43,963 nucleotides of DNA from Nostoc sp. GT001 (GCF_030382115.1 NZ_JAUDRJ010000003.1:2026782-2070744), one strand, 5' to 3'; numbered from the stretch's first letter, positions 8,646-16,563 are shown. The notes: a model not told the origin generated them from the sequence alone. Made by a program: numbers and translations.

Positions 8646-10961
8646 GTGAAATTTGTCGGACGCGATCAAGAACTGCAAGAACTCGACAAACTATTGCAGG
8701 AAAATAACCAAGTAGCCATTGCGGCTATTTTGGGAATGGGTGGACTGGGTAAAACAGAACTCGCCTTGCAATATGCCATGACTCAGCGCGAAAACTACAA
8801 AGGTGGACTGTGCTGGTTACAGGCGAAAGTTGAGGATTTTGGCGTTCAAGTCGTGCGGTTTGCCAGAACTCAGCTTGATTTAAAGCCACCAGAAGAATTT
8901 GATTTACCTGCACAAGTACAATACTGCTGGCGGAATTGGCGTGAGGGTAATGTGCTGCTGGTGGTGGATGATCTGACAGATTACCAGCAAGTCAAACCTT
9001 ACCTACAGGGCGCATCTTCCAGATTTAAAGTGTTAATGACTACGCGCAAAAAGTTGGGTGCAGCTATCAAGCAATTATCTTTAGATGTATTACAACCAGA
9101 TGCAGCGTTGGAGTTGTTACGGTCTTTGCTGGCAGAAACACCAGGGCGAATTGAGAGAGAATTAGATGTAGCAAAACAGTTGTGTGCATGGCTGGGGTAT
9201 TTGCCTTTGGGTTTAGAGTTGGTGGGGCGATATCTGGCGCGGAAGCAGGATTTGTCTATATCGAAAATGATGGGGCGATTAAAGGAAAAGGAAAAGCCAC
9301 TAGAACAACCTGCACTTGTCAAGCCAGAAGCCGATATGACAGCACAAAGGGGAGTGCAAGCAGCCTTTGAGTTGAGTTGGCAGGAATTAGCAGAAGATGA
9401 TAAGCAATTAGGCTGTGTACTCAGTTTATTTGCAACCGCACCCATACCCTGGAACTTAGTAGAACAGTGTTTACCAGAGCAAGATGAGGATGAGTTAGAG
9501 GAAATTCGGGATGATAAATTATTGAATCTGCATCTACTCCAGCGCAAAGGTGAAGGAATCTATCAACTACATCCCCTACTGCGGGAATTTTTCCAATCTA
9601 AGTTTACAGGTTTAGAGCAAGGAGAGGAATTTAAGCGATCGTTTTGTCAGGTAATGGTAACAGTGGCTCAAGAAATTCCTCAAACTCCTACCCTTGAGGA
9701 AATTAACGCTGTTTCCCTTGCCACACCACACACAGCTGAAGTAGCAAACAATCTCATTCAATATGTCAGTGATGAAGATTTAATTTGGCCTTTCCTCGGC
9801 TTGAGTCGCTTCTATGAAGGACAAGGGTTATATACCCAAGCAGAACCTTGGTATCAGCAGTGTTTATCAACAGTACAAAACCGCTTGGGAGACAATCATC
9901 TCCATGTCGCCTCCAGCCTCAACAACTTGGCATTACTCTACGAATCCCAAGGAAAGTACAACCAAGCCGAACCCCTGTATCTCCAAGCTTTAGAACTCTT
10001 GAAACGCCTGCTGGGAGACAATCATCCCGATGTCGCCTCCAGCCTCAACAACTTGGCATTACTCTACAATTCCCAAGGAAAGTACGACCAAGCCGAACCC
10101 CTTTTTCTCCAAGCTTTAGAACTCAAACAACGCCTACTGGGAGACAATCATCCCGATGTCGCCCTAAGCCTCAACAATTTGGCATTACTCTACGATTCCC
10201 AAGGAAGGTACGACCAAGCCGAACCCCTTTTTCTCCAAGCTTTAGAACTCTTTAAACGCCTGCTGGGAGACAATCATCCCCATGTCGCCCTAAGCCTCAA
10301 CAACTTGGCATTACTCTACGAATCCCAAGAAAAGTACGACCAAGCCGAACCCCTGTTTCTCCAAGCTTTAGAACTCTTTAAACGCCTGCTGGGAGACAAT
10401 CATCCCCATGTCGCCCTAAGCCTCAGCAGCTTGGCATATCTCTACAATCACCAAGGAAAGTATGACCAAGCCGAACCCCTATATCTCCAAGCTTTAGAAC
10501 TCTATAAACGCCTGCTGGGAGACAATCATCCCCATGTCGCCACCAACCTCCACAATTTGGCATTACTTTACTATTACCAAGGAAAATACGACCAAGCCGA
10601 ACCCCTGTTTCTCCAAGCTTTAGAACTCAGACAACGCCTGCTGGGAGACAATCATCCTGATGTCGCCACCAGCCTCAACAACTTGGCATATCTCTACAAT
10701 TCTCAAGGAAAGTACGACCAAGCCGAACCCCTGTTTCTACAAGCTTTAGAACTCAGACAACGCCTGCTGGGAGACAATCATCCCGATGTCGCCACCAGCC
10801 TCAACAACTTGGCATTACTTTACTATTACCAAGGAAAGTACGACCAAGCCGAACCCCTGTTTCTCCAAGCTTTGAATATTTTAGAGCGAGGTTTAGGAGA
10901 GAATCATCCTAATACTGTGACTTGTCGTGAGAGTTTAGCAAATTTGCGCGATTATCTCTAA
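8646..10961 (+). CDS. NB-ARC/TPR STAND ATPase (NLR-like)
   Basis: Signal-transducing NTPase of the STAND class, 771 aa from GTG 8646. The NB-ARC domain shows Walker A ILGMGGLGKTE (K36), Walker B NVLLVVDDL (about 102-110), sensor motif LMTTRKK (130-136), a GLPL-like LGYLPLGLEL and HPLLREFF at the winged-helix end. From about residue 375 there is one divergent TPR, then eight nearly identical 42-residue kinesin-light-chain-type TPRs and a partial ninth. In such proteins the TPRs sense a ligand and the NB-ARC part drives oligomerisation. The frame is open upstream to the TGA at 8571, and the readthrough sequence IPQNLPLSGVVKFVGRDQEL looks like a normal NB-ARC entry, so the true protein may be longer. 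Roles in defence or regulated cell death are known for the class but not shown here. Confidence 0.9.
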   Translation: MKFVGRDQELQELDKLLQENNQVAIAAILGMGGLGKTELALQYAMTQRENYKGGLCWLQAKVEDFGVQVVRFARTQLDLKPPEEFDLPAQVQYCWRNWREGNVLLVVDDLTDYQQVKPYLQGASSRFKVLMTTRKKLGAAIKQLSLDVLQPDAALELLRSLLAETPGRIERELDVAKQLCAWLGYLPLGLELVGRYLARKQDLSISKMMGRLKEKEKPLEQPALVKPEADMTAQRGVQAAFELSWQELAEDDKQLGCVLSLFATAPIPWNLVEQCLPEQDEDELEEIRDDKLLNLHLLQRKGEGIYQLHPLLREFFQSKFTGLEQGEEFKRSFCQVMVTVAQEIPQTPTLEEINAVSLATPHTAEVANNLIQYVSDEDLIWPFLGLSRFYEGQGLYTQAEPWYQQCLSTVQNRLGDNHLHVASSLNNLALLYESQGKYNQAEPLYLQALELLKRLLGDNHPDVASSLNNLALLYNSQGKYDQAEPLFLQALELKQRLLGDNHPDVALSLNNLALLYDSQGRYDQAEPLFLQALELFKRLLGDNHPHVALSLNNLALLYESQEKYDQAEPLFLQALELFKRLLGDNHPHVALSLSSLAYLYNHQGKYDQAEPLYLQALELYKRLLGDNHPHVATNLHNLALLYYYQGKYDQAEPLFLQALELRQRLLGDNHPDVATSLNNLAYLYNSQGKYDQAEPLFLQALELRQRLLGDNHPDVATSLNNLALLYYYQGKYDQAEPLFLQALNILERGLGENHPNTVTCRESLANLRDYL
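9887..10894 (+). repeat. eight tandem 126-bp units encoding TPRs
   Basis: GGGAGACAATCATC recurs every 126 bp (for example near 9887, 10013, 10139 and 10769). Each unit encodes one 42-residue TPR with the pattern GDNHP-V--SLNNLALLY--QGKYDQAEPL. Differences cluster in a few codons, while most of each unit is identical at the DNA level. This indicates recent duplication or gene conversion, so copy number probably varies between strains. Confidence 0.9.
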
Positions 10962-11010
10962 TGAGAACACGAAAATTTACCTTCCCAACCTCATCACTCT
11001 AGCTTTTGTC

Positions 11011-11199
11011 TCCAAGTTTCCTGTTTTGAACACAAAGTTTCATGTTCAGAACCAGAACTTTTGTGTTGCAAACGAGAATGTTCCTGTTTCAAACTAAAGT
11101 ATTCTTGTTTCCAGTGAGAACGTTCTTGTTCTAAATGAGAATGTTTCTGTTTCAAACGAGAACCTTCCTGTTTCCAGTGAGAATGTTCTTGCAGCAAAG
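11011..11199. repeat. nine tandem 21-bp repeats
   Basis: Units of exactly 21 bp can be laid end to end from 11011 to 11199, for example GAGAATGTTCCTGTTTCAAA(C) at 11074, GAGAATGTTTCTGTTTCAAA(C) at 11137 and GAGAACCTTCCTGTTTCCAG(T) at 11158. The first three units are more degenerate. On the minus strand the region is open for 67 codons and would give a seven-residue repeat (WKQEHSR-like) that could form a coiled coil. It lacks a ribosome binding site and starts only with TTG, so I treat it as a repeat, not a gene. Confidence 0.75.
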
Positions 11200-11285
11200 G
11201 AGAATCTTTTAGTTCTGAGGTCGAATGATGGCGTTATGAATATAAAAGTTCTCGTTTGTATGCAATACACTCTAACCTCTCTCCT

Positions 11286-11505
11286 ACAAGGCTACCGTGT
11301 ACACACAAGTCCAACATTTTCATGCTGAACCCTTATACCGCCTAGAACTTAAGTTCTAGGCTAATAGCTAAAGTCCACTCAAGTGGACTAAATGGAATTT
11401 CTCTTTGAGTCCTCTTTAGAGGACTTGCGCTATGAGACTCGGAATTGATTCCGAGGCGGGATAGATACACTGCGCCAAAACTTGTGTGTACACCGTAGGC
11501 TTGCG
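11286..11505. repeat. nested palindromic element with four inner hairpins
   Basis: Outer arms around ACCGTGTACACACAAGT (11294-11310) and ACTTGTGTGTACACCGTA (11480-11497) are inverted copies, with weaker pairing extending outwards. Between them lie four perfect short stems: CCTAGAACTTAAGTTCTAGG (11341-11360), AGTCCACT/AGTGGACT (11372-11389), AGTCCTCT/AGAGGACT (11408-11425) and CTCGGAAT/ATTCCGAG (11438-11455). The fold would resemble a multi-branched cloverleaf. It could be a non-autonomous mobile element or a structured RNA. The remaining 11506-11793 has one HIP1-like site and AT-rich DNA upstream of the next gene. Confidence 0.7.
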
Positions 11506-11793
11506 GGGAGGGGGTTGGGGGTGGGGTTCTTGTATCTCACTCAACTAAGAACCGCTATACCTACTTAGCGCTTGATAACAGAATTTAGGCAATTGTCGGC
11601 AAAAGTTTAGATTTCCTAGAGAAAACATCAAGTTTGACGCTTTGTCTTTTGACAGCGATCGCAATTTCACCTACAGTTCCGCACTAGAGGAGTCCTGAAT
11701 ACTGAGCAAAAAAGAAAAGAATTTCTTAATTACTTCTTCAAAATCTTTATTCTTACACTCAGGACTTATGACTCAGAACTCGGAACTTTTTTT

Positions 11794-13020
11794 ATGGTAG
11801 ATTTGTTGCTGATCGCAATCCTGGGGTTCCTGGGGAGTTTTGGACACTGCTTTGGGATGTGTGGCCCGCTAACAGTGGCATTTTCTCTGTCTCATCAGCC
11901 GAAAAGCCCACAAACAGCCTCTTTGGGACGGACATCAACCTTAGAAAAGCCCGATACATGGCAACAGCAATTAAAATTCCATATCCTGCTAAACCTGGGG
12001 CGGATGTTGAGCTATGCTCTAGTCGGTGCTGGCATTGGGGCGCTAGGTTCGGTATTGCTGCAAGGTGGACAGCTAGCGGGTGTTGGCAGCGACTTCCGGC
12101 GCTGGATGGCAATTCTGACTGGTGTGATGTTGATTTGGTTTGGCTTAGGACAAGTAAAACCCGATTTACTACCGCGCATTCCCGTGTTACATCCCCTATT
12201 GCAAGGTAGTTTACACGATCGCCTCAGCAGCGGAATGGTAAAACTTTCTTTAAAAACCAAATGGTGGACACCAATGCTTTTGGGGATGACTTGGGGTTTA
12301 ATGCCCTGTGGTTTCCTGTATGCTGCCCAAATTAAAGCCGCTGAAAGTGGCAATTTATGGATGAGTACAGCTACTATGCTGGCTTTTGGCTTGGGAACCT
12401 TACCCACGATGCTAGGTGTAGGCGTTTCCACATCTTTGGTAAGTAAAGACAGGCGTAGTCAGTTGTTTCGATTAGGCGGTTGGGTAACACTCACCATTGG
12501 CGTTATCACCTTGCTGCGGACTGGTGACACAATGGTAGATTACACCGGACACGCCGCCTTAATCTGCTTAATTTTGGCGTTAATTGCGCGTCCGATTAGT
12601 GGCTTGTGGGCTTCACCACTGCGTTATCGGCGCGGCTTGGGTGTGGGATCTTTTGTGCTTTCTGTGGTTCACACCGTCCACATGATAGAACACTCATTGC
12701 AATGGAATTTTGCCGCCTTTTCGTTTTTGCCACCAGAATTTCAGTGGGGGATGGCTGCGGGTGCTGTAGCATTGGTATTAATGTCCCCCGCCGCTTTTAC
12801 AAGTTGGGAATCGTTGCAAAAATCTTTGGGCAAGCGTTGGCGACAGATTCATCTATTGGGTGTGCCAGCCTTGCTCTTGAGTGCCATTCATGCTGTGTTG
12901 ATTGGTTCCCATTACCTGGGTTCCTTGCAATCAACTTGGGGAAATAAATTAGCGGCAGTACTGATGGTAATTGTTACTCTCAGTGTCTTGCTAGTGCGTA
13001 GGGCGAAGCCCTTGCCGTAG
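11794..13020 (+). CDS. TauE/UreH-like integral membrane protein
   Basis: Polytopic membrane protein of 408 aa. The first half has the pattern of the UreH/DsbD-like transmembrane family (COG2836 type): GFLGSFGHCFGMCGPLTVAF near the start and MTWGLMPCGFLYAAQ about residue 170, both small-residue loops with Cys. The second half, from about residue 240, adds several membrane segments with His residues (VVHTVHMIEHSLQW), unlike the short family members. Relatives are linked to metal or cytochrome handling and to thiol or sulfite transport; which applies here is unknown. It is followed 43 bp downstream by a membrane-anchored extracytoplasmic protein, probably co-expressed. The ATG at 11794 leads directly into the first membrane segment. 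Confidence 0.75.
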   Translation: MVDLLLIAILGFLGSFGHCFGMCGPLTVAFSLSHQPKSPQTASLGRTSTLEKPDTWQQQLKFHILLNLGRMLSYALVGAGIGALGSVLLQGGQLAGVGSDFRRWMAILTGVMLIWFGLGQVKPDLLPRIPVLHPLLQGSLHDRLSSGMVKLSLKTKWWTPMLLGMTWGLMPCGFLYAAQIKAAESGNLWMSTATMLAFGLGTLPTMLGVGVSTSLVSKDRRSQLFRLGGWVTLTIGVITLLRTGDTMVDYTGHAALICLILALIARPISGLWASPLRYRRGLGVGSFVLSVVHTVHMIEHSLQWNFAAFSFLPPEFQWGMAAGAVALVLMSPAAFTSWESLQKSLGKRWRQIHLLGVPALLLSAIHAVLIGSHYLGSLQSTWGNKLAAVLMVIVTLSVLLVRRAKPLP

Positions 13021-13063
13021 GCATCGCGCTTTTTCTGGTCAAAGTTAGCCGTAGAAAAGTTTT

Positions 13064-13765
13064 ATGTTCCCCCAACCAAATCGCGGTAAATCATCCTTAT
13101 TTTCTGGCTCCGTTTCAACGAGTCAAAAACAGAGGCGTTATCCCCTCAAAGGCCTTTTCTGGAAAAATCAAAGAACAATAAAGTATTTATTATTCCTGAG
13201 TTGCTTAGTTATATCAATAACTAATCTTTACCCTGCTTTTGCTCATAAGGTGGAAGTAAGCTCAGATGTTGGCGGTACTCTCCACATTGAACCAAATGAT
13301 AATCCCCGTGCTGGAGAACCAAGCCAAGCTTGGTTTGCACTTACCCGCAGAGGTGGAAAGGTAATTCCTCTGTCACAGTGTAATTGTCAGTTAGCTGTTT
13401 ATGCCGAACCTTATGCAGCCGGAGAGCCACCGCTGTTAGAACCACAGTTAAAACCTGTGGCTGCCGAACGCTATCAAGGTATTCCAGGTGCAGAAATTGT
13501 CTTTCCTAAACCAGGCCTTTATGAATTGCAACTAAATGGAAAACCTGTTTCTGGGGCAAGATTCAAACCCTTTGAGTTCAAATTTGAAGTGACTGTGGCA
13601 GGAGGCGGGTCTACACAGAATACACGAAACCTACGAGATGTCAATGGTGATTTAGTAGAGGGTCAATCTCAACAATTACCAACTTGGGCGATCGCACTTC
13701 CAATTGTGGGATTTATCGGCATCTTAGTTGTCGTACTGCGAAGCATGAGAGGGGGTAGCGAGTGA
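13064..13765 (+). CDS. membrane-anchored extracytoplasmic protein, unknown family
   Basis: A 233-residue protein. The first 35 or so residues are basic, followed by an export segment (YLLFLSCLVISITNLYPAFA) whose cleavage would leave HKVEVSSDVGG at the new N-terminus. A beta-rich domain follows (about 65-180), with QCNCQLAVYAEP and a run of strands ending FKPFEFKFEVTVAGG. Near the C-terminus a single membrane helix (LPIVGFIGILVVVL) is followed by basic residues. The layout resembles a copper- or redox-related periplasmic partner, fitting the upstream TauE/UreH-like gene, but no ligand set is certain. The true start may be slightly downstream of the ATG at 13064. Confidence 0.7.
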   Translation: MFPQPNRGKSSLFSGSVSTSQKQRRYPLKGLFWKNQRTIKYLLFLSCLVISITNLYPAFAHKVEVSSDVGGTLHIEPNDNPRAGEPSQAWFALTRRGGKVIPLSQCNCQLAVYAEPYAAGEPPLLEPQLKPVAAERYQGIPGAEIVFPKPGLYELQLNGKPVSGARFKPFEFKFEVTVAGGGSTQNTRNLRDVNGDLVEGQSQQLPTWAIALPIVGFIGILVVVLRSMRGGSE

Positions 13766-13852
13766 GTGTTCTCACATAAAACCTTGTCGTTATAGCGTTT
13801 CCTAAATAAGACGTGAGTTCGATAAACCTCCCCCTGCCTTGAACTTTAGTTC

Positions 13853-13884
13853 AAGTCTGTCCCTCTCTGAGTCGGAGAGGGATG
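13853..13884. repeat. short hairpin in the intergenic region
   Basis: CCCTCTC and GAGAGGG pair around TGAGTCG just downstream of the extracytoplasmic protein gene. It resembles common Nostoc intergenic hairpins and lies between convergent genes, so it may help terminate transcription. The rest of 13766-13973 shows no convincing gene. Confidence 0.4.
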
Positions 13885-13973
13885 GTTTTGCGTAGTAAAA
13901 CCTCTTAAAGGTTTCAATATTTACCATAATTAGGCGGTTACTACATAAGCCGTCGAACTTTTTTAATTTACTG

Positions 13974-14159
13974 TCAACTAGCTTGGCTAATACGCCGTTG
14001 TAACTCGATTTCAAATTCCTCATCAGTGCGAGTGATGACTTTTGGTCGTTGGTCTAACCTGTCCATTAAAATATGGAATGCTTCGGTGTCCTGTGGATGA
14101 TATCTAACCCAATCTCTTAATTCATTATCTGACATAGCTTGATAATCAGGTTTAGTCAT
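13974..14159 (-). CDS. small DUF6887-type protein
   Basis: A 61-residue protein with the cyanobacterial pattern MTKPDYQAMSDNELRDWVR at the N-terminus, then a helical part ending LDQRPKVITRTDEEFEIEL. The motif MTKPDY--MSD-EL is what I associate with the DUF6887 family, which often occurs next to a DUF6888 gene. Here the partner lies immediately upstream with an ATGA overlap. The pair resembles a two-gene cassette of toxin-antitoxin type in size and arrangement, but no such activity is known to me. Function unknown. Confidence 0.75.
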   Translation of the reverse strand: MTKPDYQAMSDNELRDWVRYHPQDTEAFHILMDRLDQRPKVITRTDEEFEIELQRRISQAS

Positions 14160-14332
14160 GGAAATGTCACCTCACCATTTGGATATATCTCTATTTGTAT
14201 TGTGTCTCCAATTAAAACGTATATGCGCTTTGTTCTTTCGTCCAGTCGCACCACGTTGATAGGCTGAAACATATTACTTGCTCTCACACATCTACTGTAA
14301 AACGCTCTCAACTGTTCTGTTGTTGGTTCCAT
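14156..14332 (-). CDS. small DUF6888-type protein
   Basis: A 58-residue protein read directly from the minus strand. It starts MEPTTEQLRAFYSRCVRASN, continues MFQPINVVRLDERTKRIYVL and ends EIYPNGEVTFP. The N-terminal helix followed by strands and the ending YPNGE fit the small cyanobacterial family I know as DUF6888. Its TGA overlaps the ATG of the DUF6887-type gene (ATGA), so the two are translationally coupled. It lies 40 bp after the strong hairpin behind galE, so it probably has its own promoter in or after that hairpin. Function unknown. Confidence 0.75.
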   Translation of the reverse strand: MEPTTEQLRAFYSRCVRASNMFQPINVVRLDERTKRIYVLIGDTIQIEIYPNGEVTFP

Positions 14333-14373
14333 CTAGACTCCACTCTCAATAAAGCTATCAAGTAAGTCGCTAA

Positions 14374-14425
14374 GGCATTGAGCCGAGATGCACAACTTTC
14401 ACGTCGCGCATCTCGGCTCAATGCC
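14374..14425 (-). terminator. 18-bp perfect stem behind galE
   Basis: GGCATTGAGCCGAGATGC (14374-14391) is the exact inverted copy of 14408-14425, with a 16-base loop. The stem begins one base beyond the galE stop codon. It should strongly block transcription or protect the galE 3' end. No long T run follows on the minus strand, so it may act as an RNA-stabilising or factor-dependent structure. Confidence 0.65.
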
Positions 14426-14426
14426 A

Positions 14427-15431
14427 TCAAGTCGAATGATGTCGCTTCTGATGCCACTGCCACGCGTCAGCGACAATATCTTTGATGGATGGATACTGAG
14501 GTTGCCAGCCTAAGATGGTTCTGGCTTTCTCGCTGGTGCCAATGAGAACTGGGGGATCGCCAGGACGGCGATCGCGTTCTTCTACTGGTATCGAAGTTCC
14601 TGTCACCTCTTCGACTGCGGCAATGACTTCTCTGACGGAGAAACCGCTGCCATTGCTCAAATTAAAAACTTCACTATCGCCACCTTTTAATAAATATTCC
14701 AATCCCAAAATATGGGCATCTGCTAAGTCGTTAACGTGAATATAATCTCGAATACACGTACCATCGGGCGTGGGGTAATCAGTGCCGAAAATTGAGATGG
14801 ATTCTCGTTTCCCTAAAGCTGTCATTAGCACCAAGGGAATCAGATGGGTTTCTGGGTTGTGATCCTCGCCCAGTAAGCCATCGGGATTAGCACCAGCAGC
14901 ATTGAAATAGCGAAAACGCACTGATTGCAAACCGTAAGCGACATCAAAATCAGAGAGAATCCTTTCTACCATTAGCTTTGTAGCGCCATAGGGATTAATC
15001 GGATTTTGGGGATGGTTTTCTGGAATGGGCACGAATTCTGGTACACCATAGGTGGCACAGGTAGAAGAAAAGACAAATTTCTTTACAGATGCTGTCAGCA
15101 TCGCTTCTAACAGCGTCAAAGTACCAAGGACGTTGTTGCGGTAATATTTGGCCGGATCGCTCACCGATTCTCCTACGTAGGCATAAGCCGAAAAATGCAT
15201 CACCGCAGCAATATCGTGGGTTTTAAATACATGATCCAGCAAAGCGCGATCGCTTGTGTCCCCAATTATTAGTTCTACCTGTAAAACCTTTTCTACTAGA
15301 TCGCGATGTCCATAGACCAGATTATCAAGTATGACAACCCCATAACCCGCTTTTTTCAAAGCAAGCACTGTATGGGAACCAATATATCCAGCTCCCCCTG
15401 TTACCAGAATAGTAGGCTTTCCAGGCGACAT
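14427..15431 (-). CDS. galE: UDP-glucose 4-epimerase
   Basis: Interconverts UDP-glucose and UDP-galactose (334 aa), supplying galactose for polysaccharides, envelope glycans and glycolipids. The NAD-binding Rossmann motif GGAGYIGSH is near residue 11. The extended-SDR active site has the Ser/Thr of FSSTCATYG and the YGATK motif (Tyr and Lys catalytic). RYFNAAGANPDG and NLSNGSGFSVREVI are typical of GalE. Length is as expected. It is monocistronic on the minus strand, with a perfect hairpin at its 3' end. Regulation is not visible. Confidence 0.93.
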   Translation of the reverse strand: MSPGKPTILVTGGAGYIGSHTVLALKKAGYGVVILDNLVYGHRDLVEKVLQVELIIGDTSDRALLDHVFKTHDIAAVMHFSAYAYVGESVSDPAKYYRNNVLGTLTLLEAMLTASVKKFVFSSTCATYGVPEFVPIPENHPQNPINPYGATKLMVERILSDFDVAYGLQSVRFRYFNAAGANPDGLLGEDHNPETHLIPLVLMTALGKRESISIFGTDYPTPDGTCIRDYIHVNDLADAHILGLEYLLKGGDSEVFNLSNGSGFSVREVIAAVEEVTGTSIPVEERDRRPGDPPVLIGTSEKARTILGWQPQYPSIKDIVADAWQWHQKRHHST

Positions 15432-15834
15432 AATTTTTCCTTTTGAGTAGATTACTTAATTAATTTAGTTTACCGGTACGCGATTACTCTTCTGGAAAAT
15501 TATAAATAATAGACGCAGTGTCAAAAAATTGCACTAAAATCACTACGACGGTAGTCATTGGGTGTGAGGTTTGAGAAATTTTAAGTCAAACAGTGCGATT
15601 ACAATTTGACAATAAAATAAATCCATTTCCCGAAACCTCTAGGTTGAGCCTTACGGGTGACGCTTCTAACGTCGCTATCAGTAAGAAGTCGCCAGTTGTT
15701 TCATGCATGGTTTCCCTGTATGGCAGTCTTTTCTGGGGGCAACCCCGATCAAAACGGACTGCCTCTCCTGACGGAGACGCTACGCGAACACCACCACACT
15801 GGCTCACCGCACCAGCAAATTTGAGAGTTAGTCT
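15432..15834. other. intergenic region with hairpin and repeat-like DNA, no convincing gene
   Basis: This stretch separates divergent galE and the next membrane protein gene, so it should hold both promoters. It has GGCAGTC (near 15723) paired with GACTGCC (near 15757), and a CTGACGGAGACGCTACGCGAA segment of the dispersed Nostoc type. Open frames on both strands (15593-15850 and 15586-15807) lie over the repeat and lack ribosome binding sites; I do not regard them as genes. Confidence 0.5.
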
Positions 15835-16485
15835 ATGTTTCTATTGTTAAGCCGGGTACTGCTGTGGCTGCTGATTGGCACTATCGTTTATTCTCTGTTC
15901 CAGCGATTTTATCCCTCTGGAACCTTTGTCGGGCGATTAATCTTAGTCGTTATCTTGGTAATCGTAGCCCTATCATTTCTTAACCCCAATGAACCTGCTG
16001 TGGCGTCGTTGTGGAGGATGCTATCTTTTCCACTCAAGCCTCTAGGAGCCTCTGTTTTACTGATGATTCTTGCCGCTCAGAAAATCAAAGGAGGTGGAAT
16101 AGAGAAACCAGGAGGATACTTGATCGGTTGGGCACTAACGATTTTGCTGTTGGCAAGTACACCAGCAGTCGCCTATTTCCTTTATAGAGCGCCACTGGCA
16201 ATGACGGGTGAAACATCTGTCGCAACTGCTACACCAACATCTGGGACACTGGTGGCATTAGGGCAACCTACCACAGCGAACATCTCAGATGTAAGGGGGG
16301 ATAGCATTCTTTCTTATAATTTGAGAGTGCCTCCCTATTTATTACAAGGAAATCCTCAAGATATTCGCACACGCGGTTTACGACTTGAAGACTTTGTACC
16401 AAATTCGGAAACGTTGCAATTGACAACAAGAACTTGGGAAAGTTATCTCGTTGAAATTTACAGGTTCTTGCGTGTTCAGCGGTAA
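15835..16485 (+). CDS. integral membrane protein of unknown function
   Basis: A 216-residue protein with about four hydrophobic segments in its first 125 residues (LLSRVLLWLLIGTIVYSLF, RLILVVILVIVALSFL, LGASVLLMILAAQ, LIGWALTILLLASTPAVAYF). An extracytoplasmic or cytoplasmic tail of about 90 residues follows (TPTSGTLVALGQPTTANISD through YLVEIYRFLRVQR). Similar cyanobacterial membrane regions precede a YdcF/ElyC-type (DUF218) domain in longer proteins. That domain is not seen here, so this may be a shortened relative; the resemblance is from memory and uncertain. It stands alone, with an inverted repeat behind it. Confidence 0.6.
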   Translation: MFLLLSRVLLWLLIGTIVYSLFQRFYPSGTFVGRLILVVILVIVALSFLNPNEPAVASLWRMLSFPLKPLGASVLLMILAAQKIKGGGIEKPGGYLIGWALTILLLASTPAVAYFLYRAPLAMTGETSVATATPTSGTLVALGQPTTANISDVRGDSILSYNLRVPPYLLQGNPQDIRTRGLRLEDFVPNSETLQLTTRTWESYLVEIYRFLRVQR

Positions 16486-16506
16486 TCAGGCAAGAGAACT
16501 TTACTG

Positions 16507-16563
16507 AGTTCGTAGTAAGCGCTTGAGCTATCAATCAAAGGACTAAAGTCCTTACTACGAACT
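16507..16563. repeat. interspersed hairpin element, copy 1
   Basis: AGTTCGTAGTAAG (16507-16519) pairs with CTTACTACGAACT (16551-16563). An inner AAGGACTAAAGTCCTT can form a second small hairpin. A related element with the same AAAGTCCTTAC and GAACTT parts lies at 23117-23166, so this is a dispersed family. Confidence 0.6.

Noticed and set aside
8999..9547. 182-codon ORF opposite the NB-ARC region
   Set aside because: Antisense shadow of the STAND gene with Ser/Asn/Cys-rich composition and no motif.
9848..10255. 135-codon ORF in another frame over the TPR repeats
   Set aside because: Shadow created by the 126-bp repeats; the product is a repeated Arg/Pro/Ser sequence.
10994..11197. 67-codon minus-strand ORF with a seven-residue repeat
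   Set aside because: It lies wholly within the 21-bp tandem repeats, starts with TTG and lacks a ribosome binding site; the open frame follows from the repeat length being a multiple of three.
9887..11199. possible CRISPR array
   Set aside because: The 126-bp and 21-bp units are contiguous repeats without spacers.
11792..12431. minus-strand ORFs opposite the TauE/UreH-like gene
   Set aside because: No coherent domain; the plus strand encodes a clear membrane protein.
13802..14023. 73-codon minus-strand ORF
   Set aside because: It covers a hairpin repeat and overlaps the DUF6887-type gene in another frame; no ribosome site.
15586..15850. two overlapping ORFs on opposite strands upstream of the membrane protein
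   Set aside because: Both consist mainly of dispersed repeat DNA and have no start signal.
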